From Gemmatimonadaceae bacterium (GTDB taxonomy: Bacteria; Gemmatimonadota; Gemmatimonadetes; Gemmatimonadales; Gemmatimonadaceae), in contig DASXKV010000011.1 in assembly GCA_036496605.1 (NCBI GenBank), positions 30,322 through 94,321 of the forward strand: a DNA stretch of 64,000 bases. The letters are read 5' to 3'. A model generated the notes under the pieces. The model saw only the letters and a program-made list of their open reading frames with translations. It was not told the DNA's origin and ran no database searches. Below are positions 8,687 to 18,165 of the stretch, piece after piece; positions within the stretch are counted from its first letter, which is position 1; every line of letters starts with the position of its first letter. Position numbers and translations under genes: made by a program.

Positions 8687-10798
8687 TCAGCGTGTCGAGA
8701 TGGCTGCGGAGGTTGCGAGCGACGTCGAATAGGGCACGAACGCGATCGACGTGTCCGTGAGCGACGCGGGAGGACGATAGCGATACCACGCCCGGTCGCC
8801 GAAACGCTCGCGCAGCAGCTCGTCTCTCGGGCCAAGGTCGCGCGCGAACACGACGTCTCCTCCAATGCGTCCGTCAGGACCGATACGCTGATTGGCGAGA
8901 AAGAGCGCGTACGGCATGCTCCCGAATGCGTCTTGCTCGACTTCGCGAAGACACGCGGGTGTCGGCGACGAGCCTCGCACGAGCGCGATCGTCTGATCAG
9001 CTGCGAGCCCCGGTACCAGTTGAGCCTTGCCGAAACGGCGCGCACGCGTCAGCACACGGCTCTGGCGCTCGCCGGCAGTGCGAGCGGGCAGACTGTCTTC
9101 AGCATCCAGAGCGGTCTGTAACGCGCAGGCATCGAGCGTACTGGCGACGTGATCCGCCTCGAACTGCTGCACCCCGAGCACGCGCAGTCGCGCCAGCAGC
9201 CGGCCGCGCCAGGATTCGTTGACGAACACCAGGGCGTGATGCAGTCCCGCCTGACGAATCTGCTCGTCGACGTCCGTTTTGAGCTTCGTGCGCTGTTCGC
9301 GATAGAGCAGGACGCGAGCGCCCGCGCTCGAGATGCCTAACGGTCCAAGCCACGACACGACAACGCAGAGTGGAAGCACGAGGAGAGTCACGCGTCGAGC
9401 CACCGGTATCTCACGCCACGCGTACGACGCAATGGCTGGCGCCTGCGCCGCGAAATAGACGAATGCGGGCAACGCGGTGAAGAGAAAGCGCGGCCCGGCG
9501 AAGAAGCCATCGAACCAGTACGCGCCGTATCCCGCGAGAAATGACGTCGCGAGTGCCGCGAGTAGCACGTCCCATCGGGATGAAATTTTCGTCGCGACAA
9601 GCCCGAGCACCCCAACGAGAACGATGACGAGCGCCGGAATCGGCCACTCGAAGAGGAACCGGTCGAGGCGCATCAGATAGCCCGATGCGAGAATCACGCC
9701 GTGCAACGGCGTGTGCAACTCGCCATTCGGTGCGAGGTGAAAGCCAATGCGGTGCGCGGCCCCGTTCAGCGCGTCGTAGCCGAAGAGGAATGGATCACCT
9801 GTCGTCCGCGCATTTGCCCAGAGGAGCAACACGACCGGCACGGCAGCCGTCGCAATCTGAATGCCGATGTCGCGCCAACGCTCGGATGCACTCGTGAGGC
9901 GCCACAGCTGAAAGCCACCTATCACGAGGCCGACCAGCGCGGCGTCCAGTGGACGCACGGTCGCGACGATGCCTAACGCGACCCCGATCATGCCGGCGCA
10001 CATCCATCGCTTGCGCAATGTGGTCGCTCGATCCCAACGCGTCAGCGACGCCAGTGCCAGCATCGAGAACGCGAGCGCTGGCACGTGGTCCATCTGGCTC
10101 GCGCCCATGATCAACACCATTGGACTCAACGCGAAGAGCAGCGTTGTCGAACGCGCCGAGAGCTCGTCGACGACATCGGTCGCGAAGCGGTACATCTGCC
10201 ACGTAGCGAAACCAAGCAGCAGTGGATTCACCAGCCAGGCTGCGCCCGCCGCCAGACCCACCGCCACGAACGCTGGACCGCCGATCGGATATTGCGAGAA
10301 CCAGTGTCCTGCCTGATCGATGACCGGCGCGGTATTGAAGAACTCTCGATGCGCTTCGGCGGCGAGCATCAGCCGGCCCGAGAGCAGAATTCGGGCGTGC
10401 CACAGCTGCGCCATTTCGTCGCTCGTGAATGGCTGGCCGGCGAAGCAGTACTGGGCCAGCACGGCGCTGAGCACAAAAGCAAACGCCGAGACACCGACCG
10501 CGAATGCCCGCGCGGATGGTCCCAGCAACAGTTGGCGCGCGCGCCCGAGGAGACCATCCACACGCCGTCCACCCACGATCGCAGCGCCTAACGCGATTGC
10601 GACCACGATGCCGCCACGAATCATCCATTCGCGCACCGCACCGCCCCACCACCCGATTGCGCGGCCGTCCGTCAGCAGATTCGCGAGCGGCACGAGGCCA
10701 AGCACTGCGCAGAGCGCGGCGAAGCCGCCGAGCGGAGCGGCTCGAAGCAGTTGATCTCGCCGAGGGGCGTCCGGTTTCTCCAAACGTGGCGCGGACAT
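8687..10798 (-). CDS. Multi-spanning membrane glycosyltransferase, ArnT/PMT type
   Basis: 703 residues with about 10-12 hydrophobic segments. The first periplasmic loop after TM2 contains TSDEMAQLWHARIL with acidic residues, as in the GT39/GT83 superfamily of polyprenyl-phosphate-dependent sugar transferases; a later QMDHVPALAFSMLAL and the long C-terminal soluble domain fit the same fold. It would transfer a lipid-linked sugar to lipid A, protein or polysaccharide on the outer face of the inner membrane. Donor and acceptor cannot be read from the sequence. It ends 20 bp from the convergent M30 gene. Confidence 0.7.
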   Translation of the reverse strand: MSAPRLEKPDAPRRDQLLRAAPLGGFAALCAVLGLVPLANLLTDGRAIGWWGGAVREWMIRGGIVVAIALGAAIVGGRRVDGLLGRARQLLLGPSARAFAVGVSAFAFVLSAVLAQYCFAGQPFTSDEMAQLWHARILLSGRLMLAAEAHREFFNTAPVIDQAGHWFSQYPIGGPAFVAVGLAAGAAWLVNPLLLGFATWQMYRFATDVVDELSARSTTLLFALSPMVLIMGASQMDHVPALAFSMLALASLTRWDRATTLRKRWMCAGMIGVALGIVATVRPLDAALVGLVIGGFQLWRLTSASERWRDIGIQIATAAVPVVLLLWANARTTGDPFLFGYDALNGAAHRIGFHLAPNGELHTPLHGVILASGYLMRLDRFLFEWPIPALVIVLVGVLGLVATKISSRWDVLLAALATSFLAGYGAYWFDGFFAGPRFLFTALPAFVYFAAQAPAIASYAWREIPVARRVTLLVLPLCVVVSWLGPLGISSAGARVLLYREQRTKLKTDVDEQIRQAGLHHALVFVNESWRGRLLARLRVLGVQQFEADHVASTLDACALQTALDAEDSLPARTAGERQSRVLTRARRFGKAQLVPGLAADQTIALVRGSSPTPACLREVEQDAFGSMPYALFLANQRIGPDGRIGGDVVFARDLGPRDELLRERFGDRAWYRYRPPASLTDTSIAFVPYSTSLATSAAISTR

Positions 10799-10838
10799 CT
10801 GTCGCTCTCATGACGCCCGGTCCGCGCAACCCGTTACC

Positions 10839-10875
10839 AAACAAAAAGGCTCGGCGCGATGAATTGCGCCGAGCC
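10839..10875 (-). terminator. Intrinsic terminator of mrdA
   Basis: Perfect 10-bp GC stem GGCTCGGCGC/GCGCCGAGCC (10848-10857 with 10866-10875, 8-nt loop), followed on the minus strand by TTTTTGTTT. It lies about 35 bp after the mrdA stop. Confidence 0.9.
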
Positions 10876-10908
10876 CCATCGCCTAACCTCCAGCCCCTAG
10901 CCTCTCAC

Positions 10909-12687
10909 TCATCCCTCGGTTTGCAGCGTGCTCGTGATATTCGAGTGCAGATAGTGCGCGATGATCGCCGAGGCGATGTTCGCCGCGCGCGTTCCGTGGC
11001 CGCCGAACTCCAACATCACCGCGACGACAATCTTTGGATTGTCGGCTGGGGCGAAGCCCACGAACCACGCATGATTCAGTTCGACGCCGTTCTTCCGCGT
11101 TCCGCTCTGCGCCGTCCCTGTCTTTCCCGCCAGAAGGCCCTTGAGCGCCTCACCCGCGACCGCCGCGGTTCCACCAGCCTGCGCGACGTTGGCCAACGCC
11201 GTACGCAGCTGATTCATCTGGTCGACGCTCAGGTTTAGTACCTTCGTACGCTCTTCCTTCTCGCGCGCCACGTGCGGCTTGGCGGCGTAGCCGTCAGTCG
11301 CCAGGGCCGAGTAGAAATGCGCCATGTTCACGACCGTCTGTGAGTTCTCACCCTGACCGATCGCGAGGTTCAGCGACACTGCCTGCGTCCAGCCGCCAGG
11401 ATATTTCTCGTTGTAGTACTGCACCGTCGGCGGGAAGCTCGGCCGACGCTCCTCGGGAAGGTCAATTCCCGATTTCTGCCCGAAGCCGAGGTTCACGCCG
11501 CCGGCGACGAGCCGTGACACCTGGAGTCTCAATCCGAGCTGATAGAAGTAGACATCGCACGACTTCGCGATCGCGCCACTCAGATTCAAACTGCCGTGGC
11601 CATTCTTGTCCCAACAGCGCCAGGCGCGGTTGCCGAAGTAGTAGTAGCCTTTGCACGGCTCCGGCATGTGCTCGTTGAAGTTGACGGCATTGTTCTGAAG
11701 GGCGATTACGGCCGTTGCGAGCTTCCAAGTCGAGCCGGGCGGATACGTTCCCTGCAGTGCCTTGTTGTAGAGCGGCTTTCGCGGATCGGTGCGCAGCGAG
11801 TCGTAGTATTCCGACGAGACGCCACCGATGAAGCGATTCGGATCGAAGCTTGGCGCGCTGTACAGCGCGAGCACTTCGCCACTCTGCGGAACCATCGCCA
11901 CGACGCCGCCTTGCAGTGAATCAGCGAACAGCTTCGCGACGAACCGCTGCAGATCCAGATCGATATTCGTGTACAGTGGCGGCGCGCCGACCGGGTCCAG
12001 CTGTCGGTCCGTCACCTCGCGCAGCACGGAGTTGCGTGCATCGACCTCGACGAATCGGCTGCCCTCGCGGCCCCGTAGCTCCGTCTCGTATTGCTTCTCG
12101 AGACCCTGCTTACCGATCTGTTGTCCCGCCTTGTAGCCCTGATATTGCGGTGATGCGAGCTCGCTCTCGTTGATTTCGCCCGTATACCCGACGAATGCCG
12201 CAACCGCGCCAGAATCCGGATAGTACCGCTTCGGTGCGGATTGAATGATCAAACTTGGAAAATCGATGCGATGCTCCTCGAGCACCGACACGACGTCGAA
12301 TGACGCGTCAGGTATGATCACCGCGGGACGCGCACGATCGCGACGATATCGCCGAATGGCGGCGTCGATTTGGTTTGGCGTGAGCTCGATCGTTCCCTTC
12401 AGTCTCACCAGCGTCGCGCGGAGTGAGTCCTCCGATTTTGGCAACAGCGAGACCGAGTACCCCACGGCATTTTCGGCGATGATGCGGCCAGCGCGGTCGT
12501 AGATGATTCCCCGTGCCGCCGGCAGCGGCACTTCACGCAGTCGATTTTCCTCCGACTGCAGAACCCATTGCTGATTGCGAAGGATTTGCGTGCGGAAGAA
12601 TGCGCTGAGCAGGAAGCCGATCACGATCAACAGCAGCACGCTCGCCTGCCGGCCGCGGCGCGCGACGTCGTTCGGGTGGAAACTCAT
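10909..12687 (-). CDS. mrdA: Penicillin-binding protein 2 (elongasome transpeptidase)
   Basis: 592 residues. A cytoplasmic start and a single TM helix (residues 17-33) precede a PBP dimerisation domain (50-225) and a transpeptidase domain with all three catalytic boxes: STWK (Ser319, Lys322), SCD (376-378) and KTG (522-524). It crosslinks peptidoglycan for rod-shape elongation together with RodA and MreCD. The Cys-containing loop before the second box (EPCKGYYYFGNRAWRCWD) resembles the region holding a metal site in other PBP2 proteins. Unusually it is not in an mreBCD-rodA operon: its neighbours are a glycosyltransferase and a DUF2059 gene. It ends at a strong terminator. Confidence 0.92.
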   Translation of the reverse strand: MSFHPNDVARRGRQASVLLLIVIGFLLSAFFRTQILRNQQWVLQSEENRLREVPLPAARGIIYDRAGRIIAENAVGYSVSLLPKSEDSLRATLVRLKGTIELTPNQIDAAIRRYRRDRARPAVIIPDASFDVVSVLEEHRIDFPSLIIQSAPKRYYPDSGAVAAFVGYTGEINESELASPQYQGYKAGQQIGKQGLEKQYETELRGREGSRFVEVDARNSVLREVTDRQLDPVGAPPLYTNIDLDLQRFVAKLFADSLQGGVVAMVPQSGEVLALYSAPSFDPNRFIGGVSSEYYDSLRTDPRKPLYNKALQGTYPPGSTWKLATAVIALQNNAVNFNEHMPEPCKGYYYFGNRAWRCWDKNGHGSLNLSGAIAKSCDVYFYQLGLRLQVSRLVAGGVNLGFGQKSGIDLPEERRPSFPPTVQYYNEKYPGGWTQAVSLNLAIGQGENSQTVVNMAHFYSALATDGYAAKPHVAREKEERTKVLNLSVDQMNQLRTALANVAQAGGTAAVAGEALKGLLAGKTGTAQSGTRKNGVELNHAWFVGFAPADNPKIVVAVMLEFGGHGTRAANIASAIIAHYLHSNITSTLQTEG

Positions 12688-12863
12688 GCTGAAATCATAA
12701 TCGACGTTCGACTCGGCGTCCCCGCACTACATCACAGTTCGAGCTTGATCCGCTTTCACAGAGACACTGACGAGCATGGCCTCCCCGCGATACGACCTAT
12801 TGCGCACTGGTCTACTCAATCTTCGTCAGAGAGTTTTCACCAGTCCATCGCATCGAGGTACGC

Positions 12864-13391
12864 GTGAAAACGGCCGCTACTCTACTCATCAGCCTGCTCG
12901 CCGGTTCCACGGTGGCGGCGCAATCGCCCGCCGCGAGACCGGCGGCGGACACCGTGATCAGTGGAAGTCACTTCGCCGCTGCAGAGCAGTTTCTCGAGGT
13001 CGCGCAGACCGAAAAAGGTCTACGCGACGGAATTCGGATGTACTTCGATGCGCAGGTGCAGCAGAATCCGCTGATGACGCCATATCGCCCGACGATGGAA
13101 GCGTTCGCCGCGAAGTATCTTGTCTGGAGCGATCTCAAGCCCCGCCTCGCCCGCATCTACGCGCAAGCTCTTACCGAGGATCAGCTCCGTACCGCGATTG
13201 CCTTCCAACAGTCACCGGCAGGACAGGCGTTCACGGCGCATCAGGCCGAGCTTCAGGTGGCGCTCATGCAGATCGTGCAGGAACAGCTGCGTGCCCATGG
13301 CAGCGAGCTTCAGGAGATGATCCAGGCTCGAGCCGCCGAGCTGGACAAGCAAACTAGTCCCGCGAGTAAGAAGCCGCGCGAGGATCGTTAG
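12864..13391 (+). CDS. Secreted DUF2059 protein
   Basis: 175 residues from a GTG start with GAGG five bases upstream. The signal peptide ends near STVAAQ. Residues 40-150 match the DUF2059 helical family (paired helices around FAAKYLVWSDLKPRLARIYAQ and LTEDQLRTAIAFQQSPAGQ), a periplasmic family of unknown function. The C-terminal helix is Glu/Ala/Lys rich. The last 38 bp overlap the convergent gene at 13354, so the two transcripts are antisense there. Confidence 0.75.
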   Translation: MKTAATLLISLLAGSTVAAQSPAARPAADTVISGSHFAAAEQFLEVAQTEKGLRDGIRMYFDAQVQQNPLMTPYRPTMEAFAAKYLVWSDLKPRLARIYAQALTEDQLRTAIAFQQSPAGQAFTAHQAELQVALMQIVQEQLRAHGSELQEMIQARAAELDKQTSPASKKPREDR

Positions 13392-13782
13392 GCTTCGCGC
13401 CGTCGTTCTTTCCGAGAACGCTGTGCAACCGGCGCTGCAGCGTCAGTGTCGTACCGAGGTCGGAGAGAAGATTCAGTGTTCCGACTCGGCGATCGGCCGG
13501 AAGACCGACTCCATGGTCGTCCTCGCCGCAGATGAGCCACCAGGTATCCACGTCATAGCCGCGTACGATCGCCGATAGCGCAGCGAGACTCGGGCGGCTG
13601 GTCTGGCCGGCGAGTATCACTCGCAGGTCCGCTTCGCGAGTGCCGATTCGCCGCGCGGCAGTCGCGACATCGCCTCTGTCAAATCGATCGACCAGCTCGC
13701 GAACGCGAGCAGCCAGTTCTCGCCCCTCGATTGCCTCTGACATGCCCGTGGAAAGGAAAGTAGGAATGTACCTTCTCTTCAC
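13354..13782 (-). CDS. Small helix-turn-helix-like protein
   Basis: 142 residues. The start at 13782 has AAGG about 5 bases upstream; an internal ATG at 13743 (MSEAIEGRELAARV) is an alternative. Residues 35-85 (DVATAARRIGTREADLRVILAGQ followed by SLAALSAIVRGYDVDTWWLICGE) look like an XRE/lambda-repressor-type HTH. No metal or enzyme motif. Possibly a transcription regulator; the target is unknown. It ends inside the convergent DUF2059 gene and begins 4 bp after the next minus-strand gene, so the two are probably co-transcribed. Confidence 0.6.
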   Translation of the reverse strand: MKRRYIPTFLSTGMSEAIEGRELAARVRELVDRFDRGDVATAARRIGTREADLRVILAGQTSRPSLAALSAIVRGYDVDTWWLICGEDDHGVGLPADRRVGTLNLLSDLGTTLTLQRRLHSVLGKNDGAKPNDPRAASYSRD

Positions 13783-13785
13783 GCC

Positions 13786-14079
13786 TTACGTATGATCCGA
13801 GGAGTCGGAATCGACGCCGGTTGGCGGCGTGACGCGTCTCATCGGCCCCGTGTGGCGCGGGACGACCGTGGACTTTTCCAATAAATGAAACAGGCGTTCC
13901 GCGGGAAGATCTTCCCACTCGGCCGGAACGGGTGCGAGCCGTCTCAGCGCTCCGGATTCGGACTCGAAGGTGAGCCATCCTTTCTCGAAGCCAGGATTGA
14001 TCACGGCGCCGCTGATCGGAACAGTGTTCCACACGTGCCAGTGCATTCCGGATGCGTCCGCGAAGTTCCTGCTTGCCAT
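13786..14079 (-). CDS. Conserved small protein, paralogue of the 27.6-kb gene
   Basis: 97 residues from an internal ATG; the open frame reaches 14319 but would collide with the divergent 14294 gene. The chosen start aligns with that of the paralogue at 27600: here MASRNFADASGMHWHVWNTV, there MPHRRVQDESGRWWDVWDSR. Both continue with a GWL.F.S segment followed by RRLAP.P..WE and a Leu-rich helix ending LL. I recognise no named family. The compact Trp-rich fold suggests a small beta domain. It precedes the HTH-like gene by 3 bp. Confidence 0.55.
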   Translation of the reverse strand: MASRNFADASGMHWHVWNTVPISGAVINPGFEKGWLTFESESGALRRLAPVPAEWEDLPAERLFHLLEKSTVVPRHTGPMRRVTPPTGVDSDSSDHT

Positions 14080-14293
14080 ACATCCGAGCTGAAGCAAACT
14101 CGATTCCACAGCGAATTCGTCGGGCACGATCGGACCTGCTTGGGGTCGTAAGCGCTCGGCAGCCAATGGGCTTGGGCGCGAAGTGTGCTCCTCGTCACCA
14201 CGCACGCGGTATCGCGAACAGGGCAAAGCCAGCCATGTCGTGGTCGGCACGTGAATTGACTGCCTTTTCAGGGCGTTCGCACAACCTCGCTGA

Positions 14294-15730
14294 ATGATTC
14301 GAAGCGGAATCGTAGCCATAGATCAGCTGTGTGATGGCTTCCGGCCCCGCCGACCGTACCTGCTCACTGGAGGTGCCGGCGCGGGCAAGACGATGTACGC
14401 CCTCCAGTTCCTCAATCAGGGGCTGCGCTCTGGTGAGAAGGTACTGATGCTCACGCATGCCGATCGCACGGACGTTCTGTCGCAAGCCGACCATCTCGGC
14501 GTTCAGCTACACGACGCGCTTCGTGAGAATCGTGCAGTCGTCATGCGCTACCGGCCGGACTTTGCCAGGCGCCTTGCGCGCGCCGGCACGAGCGAGGGCG
14601 CGTTCGCCGACCTGCGGCGGGTCATCGGTGAGCTGCGCCCACGCCGCATTGCAATCGATCCGTTCGCGCCGCTCCTCGAGGACGGCTCTGCTTCGCCTGT
14701 CCCCGCCTCAGCGCTCGCGGAATTGCTCGAGCTCAGCCAGGCGACAGCTCTGCTGACCTATTCAGAGGATCTCGGCGCAAGCTACGATCGTCGGCTCGAG
14801 CCGCTGTTGCACGCTGCCGCGGGCGTCTTTCGCATTGCGCGCGAGCATGGGCCGCTCCGCACACTCGAGATCGTGTCGCTCCGTCAGCCGGCGGTGGCAA
14901 CGGGCGTGCTGCTAGAGGCGACTTCGCTGCCTAACGAATCGGTGACGTCGCCCACGAGGCCGCTGCATCTCGTCCATGTCGTCGAAGCGCCGACCGAGGA
15001 GCTGTTGACGACGCTCCGCCTCCAGCACGAAGTCGAGGTGTATCGAGATGTGTCGAGCCCCACGGCCGTGGCTGGGGCGACGCTGATCATCGAGACGGAT
15101 CATGCTACGCTCGATCGCGCTCGCGAACTGCTGCGGTCGAGCCTGCACGAGAGGCGGACGCCGATCGTGGTCGTCACGCGCTTCAATCTTCGCTCGCTCG
15201 ACCGTGCGCGGCTTCTCCGCGACGGTGCGGACGAGGTGCTCGCCGGCGATATGGGCGCTCCGGAGCTGCTGCAGCGCCTTGCCGCAGCGCTGCGTCGTGG
15301 CCACCTCGAACGTCCGCCGGTTGCCGTGCACGAAGACGAAGGGCTCACGCAGGCGAGCTTCGCCGCGCCGGGGGAGCTACTCGACGCCGAGCGTTTCTCG
15401 GCGGCCTTGCGCGAGCGCGCGGCACACGACGACGCTGTACCGTTCGCCGTCGCGCGCCTAACGATTAGTGGCGACACGACCGCACTTCGGGCACTCGGCG
15501 TTCTCGCCCTTGGATCGATGCGCGTTTCCAGCGGTGATCTGGCTGCCCTCGTCGACGAGAGCATCGCCGTATATCTCCACGGCGCAGGCCGCCGTGACGT
15601 GCCGGCATTTGTCGATCGACTGCGTGGACGGCGCCCTCCGGGTGCGCCGCCACTCCGTGTTACCTCCGCATATTTTCCAAGCGATGGTGCTGCCGTGCGG
15701 CAGCTCGTTGAGCCGTTGAAGGTTCGTTGA
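14294..15730 (+). CDS. KaiC/RecA-like ATPase with receiver-like domain
   Basis: 478 residues. Residues 1-230 form a RecA/KaiC-type ATPase with Walker A GGAGAGKT (26-33) and a Walker-B-like strand RRIAIDPFAPLL. Residues 245-345 resemble a degenerate response-regulator receiver (TLIIETDHATLDRARELL, PIVVVTRF), and the C terminus looks like a degenerate cyclase-type domain. It heads the exopolysaccharide operon; the next gene starts 4 bp after its stop. It probably controls production or assembly of the polymer, as no sugar-handling motif is present. Role inferred from position. Confidence 0.65.
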   Translation: MIRSGIVAIDQLCDGFRPRRPYLLTGGAGAGKTMYALQFLNQGLRSGEKVLMLTHADRTDVLSQADHLGVQLHDALRENRAVVMRYRPDFARRLARAGTSEGAFADLRRVIGELRPRRIAIDPFAPLLEDGSASPVPASALAELLELSQATALLTYSEDLGASYDRRLEPLLHAAAGVFRIAREHGPLRTLEIVSLRQPAVATGVLLEATSLPNESVTSPTRPLHLVHVVEAPTEELLTTLRLQHEVEVYRDVSSPTAVAGATLIIETDHATLDRARELLRSSLHERRTPIVVVTRFNLRSLDRARLLRDGADEVLAGDMGAPELLQRLAAALRRGHLERPPVAVHEDEGLTQASFAAPGELLDAERFSAALRERAAHDDAVPFAVARLTISGDTTALRALGVLALGSMRVSSGDLAALVDESIAVYLHGAGRRDVPAFVDRLRGRRPPGAPPLRVTSAYFPSDGAAVRQLVEPLKVR

Positions 15731-15734
15731 CATC

Positions 15735-16226
15735 ATGCGCTACGCGCTCGCGTTTCTTCTCGCTGCCGTTTGCCTCACGGCCGGAGCGATCGCCACCTTC
15801 GCCCACATCAGCGCCGTGTCGCTCGCGTCGGCGTCCGCGCCGAGCGGGCAGCTTGTCGCCGACACCGTGCCGACACGAGAAATCGCGACGCCCATCTCGC
15901 CGACCGCTGCGGACTACGCTCGTTATGCGGAAGGCGATCGCGCGTGGCGTGAGAAGTACGCGCGGCAGTATTCCATTGCCGAGCTGCGCGCCCGCGGTAA
16001 TGGCAGGCGGACGCCGCGCGAATCGATGCAGGACTCCGTCTTCATGCTTACCCGACATGGCGATCGCGACGGTGCGATCAGGGAGCTCGAGCGGTGGGTT
16101 CGTGGCCATCCGCGGGATCGCGAGTCCTTGCTGTCTCTCGCGCGATTGCTGAATGAGGTCGGCCGCACCAATGACGCGGTCGTCCGCTATCGCGAGATTC
16201 TCGCTCTTCAACAGCACGTCAACTAG
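15735..16226 (+). CDS. Membrane-anchored TPR protein of EPS operon
   Basis: 163 residues. One N-terminal hydrophobic segment (AFLLAAVCLTAGAIATFAHI, anchor or uncleaved signal) is followed by a tail containing one or two TPR-like helix pairs (GDRDGAIRELERWVRGHP, RESLLSLARLLNEVGRTNDAV). Probably faces the periplasm and helps the larger TPR/porin protein encoded 3 bp downstream. No enzyme motif. Confidence 0.6.
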   Translation: MRYALAFLLAAVCLTAGAIATFAHISAVSLASASAPSGQLVADTVPTREIATPISPTAADYARYAEGDRAWREKYARQYSIAELRARGNGRRTPRESMQDSVFMLTRHGDRDGAIRELERWVRGHPRDRESLLSLARLLNEVGRTNDAVVRYREILALQQHVN

Positions 16227-16229
16227 CCG

Positions 16230-18164
16230 ATGCGCCTTGCCGTTCGCGCCGCGTTGATCGGCCTCGGACTCTGTGTCGCCGCGTCGCCGGTACACGCGCA
16301 GCGGACGAATCGCGGTCGACGCGCGCCGTCGAGTCAGGGTAGTGCGACGGTTCGCGCCGAGCTCGCGACGGTCCTGCTCCAATCTGGGCGCTATGACGAG
16401 GCCGCCCGTGAGTTCCGGCAGTTGCTGTCGCGCGACCCATCGAGTTTCGAATATCGGCTTGGTCTCGCGCACGCCCTCGCGTGGGGAAATCATCCGCACG
16501 AGGCCGAACCCGAGCTCGTGCAGCTCCTCGCAAAGCGTCCGGCTACTCCCGGGCTCGACTCACTCTTGCGCGCCGTCCGCGATGCGTACGATCCGCGCGC
16601 CGTCGATGCGGCGCAGTGGGTCGCAAGCGATCCGTGGTACGCGCCCTATCGACTCGCTCTCGCGCGTGCCCTCGCGCGCGAGGGAATGTCTCGCTTGGCG
16701 ATCGCGCATTACGACACGCTGCTCGCGCGTCCAACGACGGACCACATTCCCGACCGCGGCGCGCTCCTGCGTGAGATGGCGGACGCGTACGTCGTCGCAG
16801 GTGATCGGCTCGGTGGCGTGGACAAACTGCGCGCCGCGTTGGCGCTTGCTCCCACGGATACGGCGCTGCGTCACACGATTGCATCGATGCTCGCCGACGC
16901 GCGGCGCAACGCGGATGCCCGCGCACAGTACGACACGCTGCTCGTTGAGGCACCCACCGGCCCGCTGCTGCTCGAGCGGGCGCGTCTTCGTCTCGCGTTA
17001 GGCGATCGCGCCGGTGCCGATTCCGATCTCTGGGCATCGGCGAAGCTGCAGCCGACCGCCGATGCGTATCGCTTGCTTGGTGACCTGCTCCGCGAGCGTG
17101 GCGACTACCGCGGTGCGCGCTCGATGTACGCCGCCGCGCGCCAGGGTGCTTCGCGCGATCAGCGTACGGCCGTGGCCGAGGCTCTCGCGCAGCTCGACCG
17201 CGAAGAGCGGCCGGCGATGCTCGCACCGTCGATCGGCGACGATCCGGGCTGGCGGCTGTCCGAGGACGCCGCCGCCGACAACCTCGGTGTCGCCTACTCC
17301 GTCCTTCGCCTCGCACGCACCATCCCGCTCACCGAGGCGACGCGGGTGACGTTAGGCGGCGACTGGCGCGAGTTGTCCCAGCACACGACGGCGCATCGGG
17401 TCGACGCGAGCGGCTTCGGCGGAACGATCGGCGCATGGCAGGAAGCTGGCTATGGCCCGGTGCTCGGGCGCCTCGAGGTCGAGGGCGGCGGGGTGCAGCA
17501 TCCGAGTGTCGGCACGTTGGGCGAGGGAAGAGCGGCGCTCTCAGCGTGGCTTTTCGCCTGGCAATCGACGCTGGAGCTCGCGACCATGCCGGCGTACCCG
17601 TCGCTCTTTTCGATCGATGCGCTCCTCCCCGCAGCCGGCGGGCCGCCACTCACCGAGCGCGATGCCGCGGTCACGCTGGGCGGACCAATCGGTCCGCTCG
17701 ACGTCGGCCTGCGATGGGAACGCTCCATCGTCAGCGACGGTAATCGTCGCCTAACGATCGATGGCTACGCGCGCTATCCACTCGGTGGGAATCTGTTCGC
17801 GGTGTATTCGGGGAATGGCGTTGCCTTCGCCGATCGCAGCGTGTTGTACTGGGATCCCGAGCAGTATTCGGCTCAAGGCGCCGGGCTCGAATACGCCGTT
17901 AGGCAGGCGCGCGGGTTGTCCTTCTCGGCGCGCGTGTTGCCGAGTTACGCCTGGAGCGACGAGTCCGCCATCATACCGTCGCCGGACGGTTCGATCACGC
18001 GCGGCCCCCTCAGCCGGCACACGGCCAAGCAGATCGCCGCCTCTGCCGAGGCGGGCTACCGAGTCCACGGCTGGGAAGCAGCGGGGGCGGTAAGCTACGG
18101 TCGCGGGCGCGCCGGCGATTATCAGCGCTTCGGCGCGTCGATCACTGTTCGGATGGGGAGCTGA
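16230..18164 (+). CDS. TPR / outer-membrane porin for polysaccharide export, PgaA-like
   Basis: 644 residues. The signal peptide ends VHAQ. Residues 40-330 are TPR repeats (YDEAAREFRQLLSRDP, GMSRLAIAHYDTLLARP, ADARAQYDTLLVEAP). Residues 345-644 are beta-strand rich and end in VRMGS, consistent with an outer-membrane barrel. This TPR-then-barrel order is that of PgaA and BcsC, which export poly-GlcNAc or cellulose. The glycosyltransferase gene begins one base after its stop. The substrate is inferred from the GT2 and deacetylase neighbours. Confidence 0.7.
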   Translation: MRLAVRAALIGLGLCVAASPVHAQRTNRGRRAPSSQGSATVRAELATVLLQSGRYDEAAREFRQLLSRDPSSFEYRLGLAHALAWGNHPHEAEPELVQLLAKRPATPGLDSLLRAVRDAYDPRAVDAAQWVASDPWYAPYRLALARALAREGMSRLAIAHYDTLLARPTTDHIPDRGALLREMADAYVVAGDRLGGVDKLRAALALAPTDTALRHTIASMLADARRNADARAQYDTLLVEAPTGPLLLERARLRLALGDRAGADSDLWASAKLQPTADAYRLLGDLLRERGDYRGARSMYAAARQGASRDQRTAVAEALAQLDREERPAMLAPSIGDDPGWRLSEDAAADNLGVAYSVLRLARTIPLTEATRVTLGGDWRELSQHTTAHRVDASGFGGTIGAWQEAGYGPVLGRLEVEGGGVQHPSVGTLGEGRAALSAWLFAWQSTLELATMPAYPSLFSIDALLPAAGGPPLTERDAAVTLGGPIGPLDVGLRWERSIVSDGNRRLTIDGYARYPLGGNLFAVYSGNGVAFADRSVLYWDPEQYSAQGAGLEYAVRQARGLSFSARVLPSYAWSDESAIIPSPDGSITRGPLSRHTAKQIAASAEAGYRVHGWEAAGAVSYGRGRAGDYQRFGASITVRMGS

Positions 18165-18165
18165 C

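Noticed and set aside
9795..10844. 349-codon minus-strand open frame
   Set aside because: Same strand but another frame of the membrane glycosyltransferase; Arg-rich with no hydrophobic pattern.
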